From: Streptomyces bathyalis
GTDB lineage: Bacteria; Actinomycetota; Actinomycetes; Streptomycetales; Streptomycetaceae
Length of the DNA: 64,000 bases
Reading direction: 5' to 3'
Assembly (NCBI RefSeq): GCF_015910445.1
Contig: NZ_CP048882.1
Location: 5,019,501-5,083,500 of the forward strand
Positions 53,100 to 61,081 of the stretch are shown piece after piece. The translations under genes and the position numbers were made by a program. Under the pieces are notes generated by a model. It had not been told where the DNA came from. It saw only the letters and a list, made by a program, of their open reading frames with translations, and did no database searches. Every line of letters begins with the position of its first letter. The stretch's first letter is position 1.

Positions 53100-54107
53100 T
53101 CAGCCCGTCTTGATGAAGCCCTTCCGCACGAGCCAGTCCTTGGCGACGTCGTGCGGGTCCTGGCCGTCCACGTCCACCTTGGCGTTGAGCTTCTGAGCCG
53201 TCTTGTTGTTCAGCGCCTTGGTGACGGGGGCGAGCAGCCCGGCGATCTGCGGGTACTTCTTCATCGTCTCGCTGTTCATCTCGGGCGCGACGTTGTAGTT
53301 CGGGAAGAACTTCCTGTCGTCCTCGAGGATCTTCAGCTTCAGGGCGGGAATGCGTCCGTCGGTCGCGGCGATCGCGCCGAAGACGCACGGCTTGCCGTGG
53401 GCGGTCTGGGTGTAGACGACGCCGCCGGCCATCTTGTGCACCTGGCCCTCGGGGAAGCGCATGCCGTACTTCTTCGCCATGCCCTTCAGGCCGTCCTGTC
53501 GGGAGGCGAACTCGTTCTCGACGCAGATGCTGGCCGCGTTGGGGTTCTTGCGCGACAGTTCGGCGACGTCGGAGAGCGTCTTGGTGCCGTACCGCTTCTG
53601 CAGCTTCTCGCTGATGACGAGCGCGTAGGTGTTGTCGAGCGTGGAGGGCTGCAGCCATTCGACGCCTTTGGCCCGGTCCTCCTTGCGCACGGCCTTCCAC
53701 TGCTCGACGGGGTCGGGCACGGGCTTGGTGTGGCCGAGGTAGGTGATCCAGGACGTGCCGGTGTACTCGTACATGCCGTCGGCCGTGCCGGATTCGACGG
53801 CCGAGCGTGCGCCGATGGAGCCCTGCACGGCGGTGCGGTCGACCACGTCGGCCCCGGCCGCGCGGAAGATCAGTCCCATGATCTTGCCGAGGATGATCTG
53901 CTCGGTGAACTCCTTGGAGGTGACGGTCAGTTGGGCCCCTTCGAGGGGCTGCCCGGCTCCCACCGTGCCGGGCCGCACCTTGTCGCTGAGCGGGCTGCCG
54001 CTGACCAGTCCGCAGCCGCCGAGCGTGCCGGTGAGGGCCAGCGCCGTCAGCCCGGCGGCGAGCGTGCGCAGCGAGTGCGGGGTGCGTGAGGTGCGCCGGG
54101 TGCGCAT
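53100..54107 (-). CDS. Glycine betaine/choline-type ABC binding lipoprotein
   Basis: A 335-residue OpuCC/ProX-type binding protein. The signal peptide ends in a lipobox (TGTLGGC). LTVTSKEFTEQIILGKIMG, DGMYEYTGTSWITYLG and MAGGVVYTQTAHGKPCVFGAI are characteristic of the OpuC/OsmF group. It delivers compatible solutes such as betaine, carnitine or choline to the permease. The ATG overlaps the permease stop (ATGA). Last gene of the operon. Confidence 0.87.
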   Translation of the reverse strand: MRTRRTSRTPHSLRTLAAGLTALALTGTLGGCGLVSGSPLSDKVRPGTVGAGQPLEGAQLTVTSKEFTEQIILGKIMGLIFRAAGADVVDRTAVQGSIGARSAVESGTADGMYEYTGTSWITYLGHTKPVPDPVEQWKAVRKEDRAKGVEWLQPSTLDNTYALVISEKLQKRYGTKTLSDVAELSRKNPNAASICVENEFASRQDGLKGMAKKYGMRFPEGQVHKMAGGVVYTQTAHGKPCVFGAIAATDGRIPALKLKILEDDRKFFPNYNVAPEMNSETMKKYPQIAGLLAPVTKALNNKTAQKLNAKVDVDGQDPHDVAKDWLVRKGFIKTG

Positions 54108-54976
54108 CAGGACGATCCCTCCAAGCCACGTGGGCGCAGCAGCAGTTCGACGAGTGAGGCGAGCCAGTCGACCAGCAGCGCCAGGGCGACGGTGAGTATC
54201 GAGCCGAGCATCAGCACGGGCATCCGCTGGTTGGTGATGCCGGAGGAGATCAGGTCGCCCAGGCCGCCGCCGCCGATGAAGGTGGCGAGTGTGGCCGTGC
54301 CGACGTTCAGGACGAGAGCGTTTCGGACGCCGGCGAGGATCAGCGGTACGGCCAGGGGCAGTTCGACCTTCGTCAGCACTCCGAGCGACGACATCCCGAT
54401 GCCCTTGGCGGCCTCCGTCAGTCCGGGGTCGATGTTGCGCAGCCCGGTGATGGTGTTGGCCAGCACCGGCAGCACCGCGTAGACGACCATGCCGACGACG
54501 GCGGTTTTCTGACCGATGCTGAGCCAGAACACCAGCAGCACCAGCAGCCCTAGGGACGGGACGGCCTGTCCCAGGTTCGCGGCCGCCATGGCGACGGGTG
54601 TCGCCCTGCGCAGCTTCTGACGGGTCAGGGCGATGCCGAGGGGTATCGCGATGATCAGCACGAAGAACGTGGAGATCACGGTCATCTCGATGTGCTGGCG
54701 CAGGCGGAGGGTGACGTTGCCGCCCGAGATGGAGTTGCGGGCGATCGTGTCGAGTTCGGCACCGCGGAACCACAGCCAGGTGCCCAGCAGTACGAGCGCG
54801 AGCACGCCGGGCAGGATCGTCAGCTTCTGCCACGTGAGCCTGTCGCGGAGCCGTTCCTCGCTGAGTCCGGCCGCCGCAGGAGCCGACTCCTCGTCGGGCG
54901 CGCCCAGTTGGCCCTGCCGTGCCGGCGTCTGCCGCTCGTCCGCCTCGGTGGCCGCACCGTTGGTCGTTCCGCTCAC
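54107..54976 (-). CDS. Betaine/choline ABC permease (OpuCB/CD type) 2
   Basis: A 289-residue permease with a ~65-residue hydrophilic N-terminus, then about six helices. LGQAVPSLGLLVLLVFWLS and TGLRNIDPGLTEAAKGIGMS (EAA-like loop) are typical. The GTG overlaps the ATPase stop (GTGA). It pairs with the smaller permease upstream. Confidence 0.87.
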   Translation of the reverse strand: MSGTTNGAATEADERQTPARQGQLGAPDEESAPAAAGLSEERLRDRLTWQKLTILPGVLALVLLGTWLWFRGAELDTIARNSISGGNVTLRLRQHIEMTVISTFFVLIIAIPLGIALTRQKLRRATPVAMAAANLGQAVPSLGLLVLLVFWLSIGQKTAVVGMVVYAVLPVLANTITGLRNIDPGLTEAAKGIGMSSLGVLTKVELPLAVPLILAGVRNALVLNVGTATLATFIGGGGLGDLISSGITNQRMPVLMLGSILTVALALLVDWLASLVELLLRPRGLEGSS

Positions 54977-56292
54977 GATGTGAGGCCCTCCTGCGCCGCG
55001 TACGTGCGCTTGGCCTGCGTCTCGCTCAGGCTGTGCCGGTGCTCGATGGCCTCCAGCCGGTCGGCGTCGAGGAGTTCGTGCACGCACTTCATCAGCGTCT
55101 CCAGGTCGACGACGCCGGTGTACTCGCCGCGCCGGCCGGTGACGGCGACCCGTCCGCCGCTGTCGGTGAGCACCGCCTCCAGCGCGTCGCGCAGCGTCGC
55201 GTCGCGGGTGACGGTGTCGTGCACGAGCGTGCCCGCGCGGGCCAACGAGCCCTTGGCGTGGGTGAGATCGCCTCGGCGCAGCCATTTGTACGGGCGCTGT
55301 TTCGGGTCGAGCAGCAGTACCTCGTTCGTCGTTCCGGCGCCGAGCATCTCCGAGATGGTCTCCACGGGCTCCTCGACCGTGGCGGTGGGGAAGTCGACGA
55401 TCTCGACGTCCCGCACGCGGGTCAGGTTGAGCCTCTTGAGCGCCGCACCGGCACCGACGAAGCCCGAGACGAAGTCGTCGGCCGGGTTGGTGAGGATCGC
55501 CTCAGGGGTGTCGAACTGGGCGATGTGCGACTGCTCCCGCAGTACGGCGATGCGATCGCCCAGCTTGATGGCCTCGTCGAAGTCGTGGGTGACGAAGACG
55601 ATCGTCTTGCGCAACTCGTGCTGGAGCCGGATCAGTTCGTCCTGGAGGTGGTCGCGCGTTATCGGGTCGACGGCGCCGAAGGGCTCGTCCATCAGCAACA
55701 CGGGCGGGTCGGCGGCCAACGCCCGTGCGACGCCGACGCGTTGCTGCTGCCCGCCGGAGAGCCGCCGCGGATAACGGCCCTGGAACTCGGCGGGGTCGAG
55801 GCCGACCAGGTCGAGCATCTCCTCCACGCGCGCCTTGATCCTCGCCTTGGGCCAGCCGGCCATCTTCGGCACCTGGGCGATGTTCTGGGCGACCGTCATG
55901 TGCGGGAAGAGGCCGGACGACTGGATGGCGTAGCCGATCTTGCGGCGCAGCTTCACCGCGTCGATCCCGGTGACGTCCTCGTCGTCGATGCGGATGCGGC
56001 CCGAAGTGGGCTCGATCAACCGGTTGATCATCTTCAGCAGGGTGGACTTGCCGCACCCGGAGGGGCCGACGAGGACGACGGTCTCACCGGCCTTGACCTC
56101 GAGGCTGACGTCGTCCACGGCGGGCACCGTGGAGCCGGAGTACCGCTTGGTCAGGCCCTCCAGGCGGATGGTCGCGCCGCTGGCGGCAGCGGGCGCGTCC
56201 CGCTCCGGAGCGGTGGCGGGCCGCGCGGGCGTCCCGCTGCTCTCCTCCGTCCGCGTCGTCCCGGAGCCGGATGCTGCGGATGTCTCAGGCAC
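54973..56292 (-). CDS. Betaine/choline ABC ATPase with CBS domains (OpuCA/ProV type)
   Basis: A 439-residue ATPase. Walker A GPSGCGKST at ~76-84, signature LSGGQQQRVG, Walker B LLMDEPFGAVD, switch His in VTHDFDEA. The C-terminal region (~300-430) contains a CBS-like pair (TVTRDATLRDALEAVL, GVVDLETLM), which in OpuA senses ionic strength. A ~40-residue Ala/Pro/Thr-rich N-terminus is extra. GTG start 8 bases inside the preceding permease gene. Confidence 0.88.
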   Translation of the reverse strand: MPETSAASGSGTTRTEESSGTPARPATAPERDAPAAASGATIRLEGLTKRYSGSTVPAVDDVSLEVKAGETVVLVGPSGCGKSTLLKMINRLIEPTSGRIRIDDEDVTGIDAVKLRRKIGYAIQSSGLFPHMTVAQNIAQVPKMAGWPKARIKARVEEMLDLVGLDPAEFQGRYPRRLSGGQQQRVGVARALAADPPVLLMDEPFGAVDPITRDHLQDELIRLQHELRKTIVFVTHDFDEAIKLGDRIAVLREQSHIAQFDTPEAILTNPADDFVSGFVGAGAALKRLNLTRVRDVEIVDFPTATVEEPVETISEMLGAGTTNEVLLLDPKQRPYKWLRRGDLTHAKGSLARAGTLVHDTVTRDATLRDALEAVLTDSGGRVAVTGRRGEYTGVVDLETLMKCVHELLDADRLEAIEHRHSLSETQAKRTYAAQEGLTS

Positions 56293-56932
56293 GTATCCCC
56301 CTCGGGGTGGTCAGTCGTCCGACGACGACGTACGCGCCGTCGAAGAGCAGGGCGAGCACGACGATGCCGAGAGTCCCGGCGAGCACTTGGTTGAGGGCGT
56401 TGGCGCTGCCGAGCGAGGCCACACCGCGGAAGATGGTGTTGCCCAGGCCGGGGCCGGAGGCGAAGGCGGCGATCGCCGCGATGCCCATGAGCATCTGCGT
56501 GGAGACGCGGATCCCGGTGAGGATCGGCGGCCAGGCCAGCGGCAGTTCGACCCTCAGCAGCTGCCGCGTACGCGACATGCCGATGCCGCGCGCCGCGTCG
56601 ACGAGCGCGGGATCGACGCCGCGGAGCCCGACGACGGCGTTGCGGACGATGGGCAGCAGCCCGTAGAGCGTCAGCGCGATGACGGTGGGGGCGACCCCGA
56701 GCCCGACGAGGGGGATCAGCAGACCGATCAGCGCCAGCGACGGCACGGTCAGGATCGTCGCCCCCGTCGTCATGGCCAGATCGCCCGCCCATTCGCGGCG
56801 GTAGGTCAGCACACCCACCGCGACACCCAGGACGGTCGCGGCCACGACGCACTGGAACACGGCGCTCGCGTGCTGGAGCGAGTCCGCCAGCAGCTGCGTG
56901 TGGCGGTTGCCGAGATACTCCCAGAAGCTCAT
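56285..56932 (-). CDS. Betaine/choline ABC permease (OpuCB/CD type) 1
   Basis: A 215-residue permease, the usual size for OpuCB, with about five or six helices and the loop VGLRGVDPALVDAARGIGMS. First gene of the four-gene importer; 126 bp after the Lrp gene stop on the same strand. No clear promoter was seen in that gap. Confidence 0.87.
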   Translation of the reverse strand: MSFWEYLGNRHTQLLADSLQHASAVFQCVVAATVLGVAVGVLTYRREWAGDLAMTTGATILTVPSLALIGLLIPLVGLGVAPTVIALTLYGLLPIVRNAVVGLRGVDPALVDAARGIGMSRTRQLLRVELPLAWPPILTGIRVSTQMLMGIAAIAAFASGPGLGNTIFRGVASLGSANALNQVLAGTLGIVVLALLFDGAYVVVGRLTTPRGIRA

Positions 56933-57058
56933 TCCGGTACCCCTCGCCTCTTCAAAGCCGCTCCGTCCGTTCCTGCCCGCCCGCGCGCGGGCGTGCCCTG
57001 ATGTGCCGCGTGCTTTCCTGCCCGGCGACGCCGGGATGACGCACTGGTCACGGGTTCC

Positions 57059-57550
57059 TCACGGCACCGGCTCGCCGTCTCCGCCCCCACTCGCCGCCTG
57101 ACGCACCAGGGGCACGATCCGCAGCGGCACCGGGTTCTCCATGACGATGGCCGTCGAGGCACGCACGATGCCCTCGAAGCCCACCACGCGGTCGATGACC
57201 CGCTGCAGATCCGCGTTGGACCGTGCGACGAGGCGGCAGAGCATATCCCCGTGACCCGTCGTCGTATGCAGCTCCAGCACTTCCGGTACGGAGTCCAAGT
57301 GGGCCCGTACGTCGGCTCCTTGGCCCTGCTTGATCTCCAGGGTGGCGAAGGCGGTGACGGGGTAGCCGATCGCCGCCGGATCGACGTCGGGGCCGAAGCC
57401 GCGGATCACCCCCGTGGTCCTGAGGCGTTCCAGTCGTGCCTGCACGGTGCCGCGGGCGACGCCGAGCCGGCGGGATGCTTCAAGCACGCCGATCCTCGGC
57501 TCGTCCGCGAGCAGTTCGAGCAGTCGTCCATCGAGCCGGTCGATACCCAC
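57059..57550 (-). CDS. Lrp/AsnC-family regulator
   Basis: A 163-residue Lrp protein: HTH LLADEPRIGVLEASRRLGVARGTVQ followed by the RAM ligand domain with VTAFATLEIKQG and TTGHGDMLCRLVARSNADLQ. The GTG at 57550 (MGIDRLDGRLLEL) has AAAGGGAAG upstream and matches relatives I recall; an ATG at 57583 would add 11 residues. It is divergent from hppD, so it probably responds to an aromatic amino acid and controls tyrosine degradation. Confidence 0.85.
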   Translation of the reverse strand: MGIDRLDGRLLELLADEPRIGVLEASRRLGVARGTVQARLERLRTTGVIRGFGPDVDPAAIGYPVTAFATLEIKQGQGADVRAHLDSVPEVLELHTTTGHGDMLCRLVARSNADLQRVIDRVVGFEGIVRASTAIVMENPVPLRIVPLVRQAASGGGDGEPVP

Positions 57551-57636
57551 AGCTTCCCTTTCGGTAACCAGCTTTCTGAGCATCTTGTACAGATCGTCCG
57601 GCGTGAGGCCGGTCTCGCTGGTCAAGGTGTTCAGTG

Positions 57637-57651
57637 AATACGGGAAGTATT
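57637..57651. promoter_or_regulatory. AATAC/GTATT inverted repeat between lrp and hppD
   Basis: AATAC-GGGAA-GTATT, AT-rich against the local background, sits in the 134-bp divergent interval, 34 bases before the hppD ATG. The length and A/T arms suit an Lrp-type site. Confidence 0.5.
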
Positions 57652-57684
57652 GCGCACCTTGTGGAACAGGGGGAGCCTTGGGGC

Positions 57685-58827
57685 ATGACTGAGACCACCC
57701 ACGCAACCCCTGACACTGCCCGGCAGGCCGACCCCTTCCCGGTGAAGGGGATGGACGCGGTCGTCTTCGCCGTCGGCAACGCCAAGCAGGCGGCCCACTA
57801 CTACTCCACGGCGTTCGGCATGAAGCTCGTCGCCTACTCCGGACCGGAGAACGGCAGCCGCGAGACCGCCAGTTACGTCCTCGAATCGGGCGCCGCGCGC
57901 TTCGTGTTCACCTCCGTCGTCAAGCCCTCCACCGACTGGGGGCGCTTCCTGACGGAACACGTCGCGGCGCACGGCGACGGAGTCATCGACCTGGCCATCG
58001 AGGTCCCGGACGCGCGAGCCGCGTACGAGTACGCGATCGCGCAGGGCGCCACCGGCATCGTCGAGCCGCATGAGGAGAAGGACGAGAACGGCACGGTCGT
58101 GCTGGCGTCCATCGCCACCTACGGCGAGACCCGGCACACCCTCGTCGAGCGCTCGGCCTACACCGGCGCCTATCTGCCCGGGTACGTGGCCGCGGAGCCC
58201 GTCGTCGAGCCGGGCAGGCGCAACTTCCAGGCCATCGACCACTGCGTGGGCAACGTCGAACTCGGCAAGATGGACGAGTGGGTGGCCTTCTACAACAAGG
58301 TCATGGGCTTCACGAACATGAAGGAGTTCGTGGGCGACGACATCGCGACCGAGTACAGCGCGCTGATGTCGAAGGTCGTCGCCGACGGCACCCTCAAGGT
58401 CAAGTTCCCGATCAACGAGCCCGCGATCGCCAAGAAGAAGTCGCAGATCGACGAGTACCTGGAGTTCTACGGCGGTGCCGGCGTGCAGCACATCGCGCTC
58501 GCCACGAACGACATCGTCGCGACGGTACGGGCGATGCGCGCGGCGGGCGTCCAGTTCCTGCAGACCCCCGACTCGTACTACGACACTCTCGGCGAGTGGG
58601 CGGGCGAGACCCGGGTGCCCGTGGAGACGCTGCGCGAGCTGAAGATCCTCGTCGACCGCGACGAGGACGGCTACCTGCTGCAGATCTTCACCAAGCCGGT
58701 CCAGGACCGCCCGACGGTCTTCTTCGAGATGATCGAGCGCCACGGCTCAATGGGCTTCGGCAAGGGCAACTTCAAGGCCCTCTTCGAGGCGATCGAGCGC
58801 GAGCAGGAAAAGCGCGGCAACCTCTGA
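57685..58827 (+). CDS. hppD: 4-hydroxyphenylpyruvate dioxygenase
   Basis: A 380-residue Fe(II) dioxygenase making homogentisate from 4-hydroxyphenylpyruvate in tyrosine catabolism. Iron ligands are H186 (AIDHCVGNV), H269 (VQHIALAT) and E348 (FFEMIER). Both VOC domains and the C-terminal FGKGNFKALFEAIE helix are intact. The ATG at 57685 follows GGGGGAG. Divergent from an Lrp regulator. Confidence 0.96.
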   Translation: MTETTHATPDTARQADPFPVKGMDAVVFAVGNAKQAAHYYSTAFGMKLVAYSGPENGSRETASYVLESGAARFVFTSVVKPSTDWGRFLTEHVAAHGDGVIDLAIEVPDARAAYEYAIAQGATGIVEPHEEKDENGTVVLASIATYGETRHTLVERSAYTGAYLPGYVAAEPVVEPGRRNFQAIDHCVGNVELGKMDEWVAFYNKVMGFTNMKEFVGDDIATEYSALMSKVVADGTLKVKFPINEPAIAKKKSQIDEYLEFYGGAGVQHIALATNDIVATVRAMRAAGVQFLQTPDSYYDTLGEWAGETRVPVETLRELKILVDRDEDGYLLQIFTKPVQDRPTVFFEMIERHGSMGFGKGNFKALFEAIEREQEKRGNL

Positions 58828-58842
58828 CGGCGGCCGTACGAC

Positions 58843-58877
58843 CGGGTGCGCGGCCCTGATCGGGGGACGCGCACCCC
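58843..58877 (+). terminator. Hairpin after hppD
   Basis: CGGGTGCGC and GCGCACCCC-type arms (GGGTGCGC at 58844, GCGCACCC at 58869) enclose 17 bases, 16 bp past the hppD stop. No T-run. Confidence 0.5.
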
Positions 58878-58976
58878 GGACACGCATCCATGACGTCCGC
58901 TCGTCACGCGCAGCCGTCGCACGTGCCCGGCAGCCCGGCCTTCCCGGCGCTGCCGGGCAGGTGCGACGCTGAGCGC

Positions 58977-60344
58977 ATGAGCGAGTTGATCCAGCGGCTC
59001 AAGGACGGCCTGCCCGGGGACGCCGTCATCACCGACCCCGACGTCACCGCCTCCTACTCCCGCGACATGGCCGACTTCTGCGAAGCGGGCACGCCGGCGG
59101 CCGTCGTGCTGCCCCGCACCGTCGAAGAGGTGCAGCACGTGATGCGCACGGCGACCGCCCTGCGCGTCCCCGTCGTGCCGCAGGGCGCCCGCACCGGTCT
59201 GTCGGGCGCGGCCAACGCCTCCGACGGCTGCGTCGTGCTCTCCCTCATACGCATGGACCGGATCCTGGAGATCAACCCCGCCGATCGCATCGCCGTCGTG
59301 GAGCCCGGAGTCGTCAACGCAACGCTCTCCCGCGCCGTCAACGAGCACGGCCTGCACTACCCGCCGGACCCCAGCAGCTGGGAGCAGTGCACGATCGGCG
59401 GCAACATCGGCACCGCGGCCGGTGGTCTGTGCTGTGTGAAGTACGGGGTCACGGCCGAGTACGTGCTCGGCCTCGACGTCGTACTGGCCGACGGGCGGCT
59501 CATGTCGACCGGCCGCCGCACCGCCAAGGGCGTCGCCGGCTACGACATGACGCGGCTGTTCGTCGGCTCCGAGGGCAGCCTCGGCATCGTCGTACGCGCC
59601 GTGCTCGCGCTCAAGCCGCAGCCGCCGCAACAGCTGGCGCTGGCCGCCGAGTTCCCCTCCGCCGCCGCGGCGGGCGACGCCGTCAGCCGGATCATGGAGT
59701 GCGGCCACGTCCCGTCGCTGATGGAACTCATGGACCGCACGACGCTGCGGGCGGTCAACTCCCTGACGAACATGGGACTTCCGGAGTCCACCGAGGCCCT
59801 GCTGCTCGCCGCGTTCGACACCGACGACCCCGGTGCCGACCTCGCCGCCGTGGGCGAACTGTGCGAGGCGGCAGGCGCCAGTCAGGTCGTGGCGGCGGAG
59901 ACCCACGCCGAATCGGAGCTGCTGCTGCAGGCGCGGCGCAGCGTGCACTGGGCGCTGGAGGCGCTGCCGGGAACGACGTTGATCGACGACGTCTGCGTGC
60001 CGCGGACGAAGCTGGCCGACATGCTGGACGGAACCGCGGCCATCAGCGAGAAGTACGGGCTGACGATCGGCGTCTGCGCACATGCCGGGGACGGCAACAC
60101 CCATCCCACCGTCTGCTTCGACCCGGACGACGAGGACGAGACGCGCCGCGCGCACGAGGCGTTCGACGCGATCATGGCGCTCGGCCTGGAACTCGGCGGC
60201 ACCATCACCGGCGAACACGGCGTGGGCGTCCTCAAGAAGGAGTGGCTGGCCCGCGAACTCGGCCCGGTGGGGCTGGAGATGCAGCGCGGCATCAAGCAGG
60301 TCCTCGACCCGCTGGACCTGCTGAACCCCGGAAAGCTCTTCTGA
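58977..60344 (+). CDS. FAD-linked oxidase (GlcD / D-lactate dehydrogenase type)
   Basis: A 455-residue flavoprotein with the PCMH FAD domain (VVPQGARTGLSGAANASDG, SSWEQCTIGGNIGTAAGG) and the FAD-oxidase C domain ending GEHGVGVLKKEWL ... DPLDLLNPGKLF. It oxidises a 2-hydroxy acid such as glycolate or D-lactate to the keto acid. Substrate cannot be fixed. The ATG of MSELIQRLKDGLPGD is chosen because homology begins there. Confidence 0.9.
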   Translation: MSELIQRLKDGLPGDAVITDPDVTASYSRDMADFCEAGTPAAVVLPRTVEEVQHVMRTATALRVPVVPQGARTGLSGAANASDGCVVLSLIRMDRILEINPADRIAVVEPGVVNATLSRAVNEHGLHYPPDPSSWEQCTIGGNIGTAAGGLCCVKYGVTAEYVLGLDVVLADGRLMSTGRRTAKGVAGYDMTRLFVGSEGSLGIVVRAVLALKPQPPQQLALAAEFPSAAAAGDAVSRIMECGHVPSLMELMDRTTLRAVNSLTNMGLPESTEALLLAAFDTDDPGADLAAVGELCEAAGASQVVAAETHAESELLLQARRSVHWALEALPGTTLIDDVCVPRTKLADMLDGTAAISEKYGLTIGVCAHAGDGNTHPTVCFDPDDEDETRRAHEAFDAIMALGLELGGTITGEHGVGVLKKEWLARELGPVGLEMQRGIKQVLDPLDLLNPGKLF

Positions 60345-60442
60345 GACGTATCGGTCGGGGACCGTCCGGGACCCGCCCGAAACCGGCGCGGGCCGTACCG
60401 GCGCGACCGGCCGCGTGCCGGCCCGCCCGGTGGTCGGACATG

Positions 60443-60979
60443 TCAGGTGTTCAGGGGCTGCGGCAGCGGCTCCAGCAGCATGCGAGGGCGCTGGAGGGCA
60501 CGGCTGACCGCGTCCTCGGGCTCGGGGTCGGCGCCGGGGCCCGGCCGCATCTCGATGTCCTGGGGCGGGACTCCCACCTCGCACGCCGGACAGCGCCCGG
60601 CCGCGTCGAGGCGGGTGGCGCAGGCGGCGTGCAGGAAGTCCCTGCGGCTTCCCCTCTCGCTGCCGTGGTGCTGCTCGCCCCACACCACCAGGGCGTACAC
60701 CGCGGGCCACAGCTGCCTGCCCTTGGCCGTCAGCGAGTACTCGTCCCGCGGCGGTGAGGCCTGGTAGCGCACCGTTTCGAGGACCCGGCCCTCGGTGAGT
60801 GTGCGCAGACGGGTGGAGAGCACGGCACGGGGCATGGCCAGGTGCACCAGGAAGTCGTTGTAGCGGCGCACTCCGTAGAAAGCGTCCCGGATGATCAGCA
60901 ACGTCCAGCGCTCACCGACGAGTTCGAGGGTGCGGGCGAGCGAGCAGCTCTGCGTCGCGTAGTCCTTCCCCAGTGCCAT
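60443..60979 (-). CDS. HxlR-family regulator
   Basis: A 178-residue winged-helix regulator: CSLARTLELVGERWTLLIIRDAFYGVRRYNDF is the HxlR pattern, followed by the wing RYQASPPRDEYSLTAKG. The C-terminal extension (~residues 105-178) has a CPAC pair (RCPACEVG) that could be redox- or metal-sensitive; a third Cys lies in HAACATR. It is divergent from an MFS pump, with three matching operator-like repeats between, so it probably represses that pump and itself. Confidence 0.88.
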   Translation of the reverse strand: MALGKDYATQSCSLARTLELVGERWTLLIIRDAFYGVRRYNDFLVHLAMPRAVLSTRLRTLTEGRVLETVRYQASPPRDEYSLTAKGRQLWPAVYALVVWGEQHHGSERGSRRDFLHAACATRLDAAGRCPACEVGVPPQDIEMRPGPGADPEPEDAVSRALQRPRMLLEPLPQPLNT

Positions 60980-60998
60980 GCAGGAAGCCTAACAAAGG

Positions 60999-61081
60999 GT
61001 TCGGTCACTGAACTGAGAGGTTCGTTCATCGAACCTTGACTGCTAGGGTGCTCGCCATGATGGTAAGTTCAATGAATGAAC
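60999..61081. promoter_or_regulatory. Three GTTC-N7-GAAC operators and MFS promoter
   Basis: Sites at 60999-61013 (GTTCGGTCACTGAAC), 61020-61034 (GTTCGTTCATCGAAC) and 61067-61081 (GTTCAATGAATGAAC) share the 15-bp pattern. The first two start 21 bp apart, two helical turns. TTGACT at 61036 and a -10-like GATGGT at 61059 with a 17-base spacer place the MFS transcription start near the ATG at 61072, so site 3 covers the start. Confidence 0.75.

Noticed and set aside
57551..57706. N-terminal extension of the Lrp protein (starts at 57583 or 57706)
   Set aside because: The extension crosses the divergent promoter region and the hppD start; GTG 57550 has a better ribosome site and matches known relatives.
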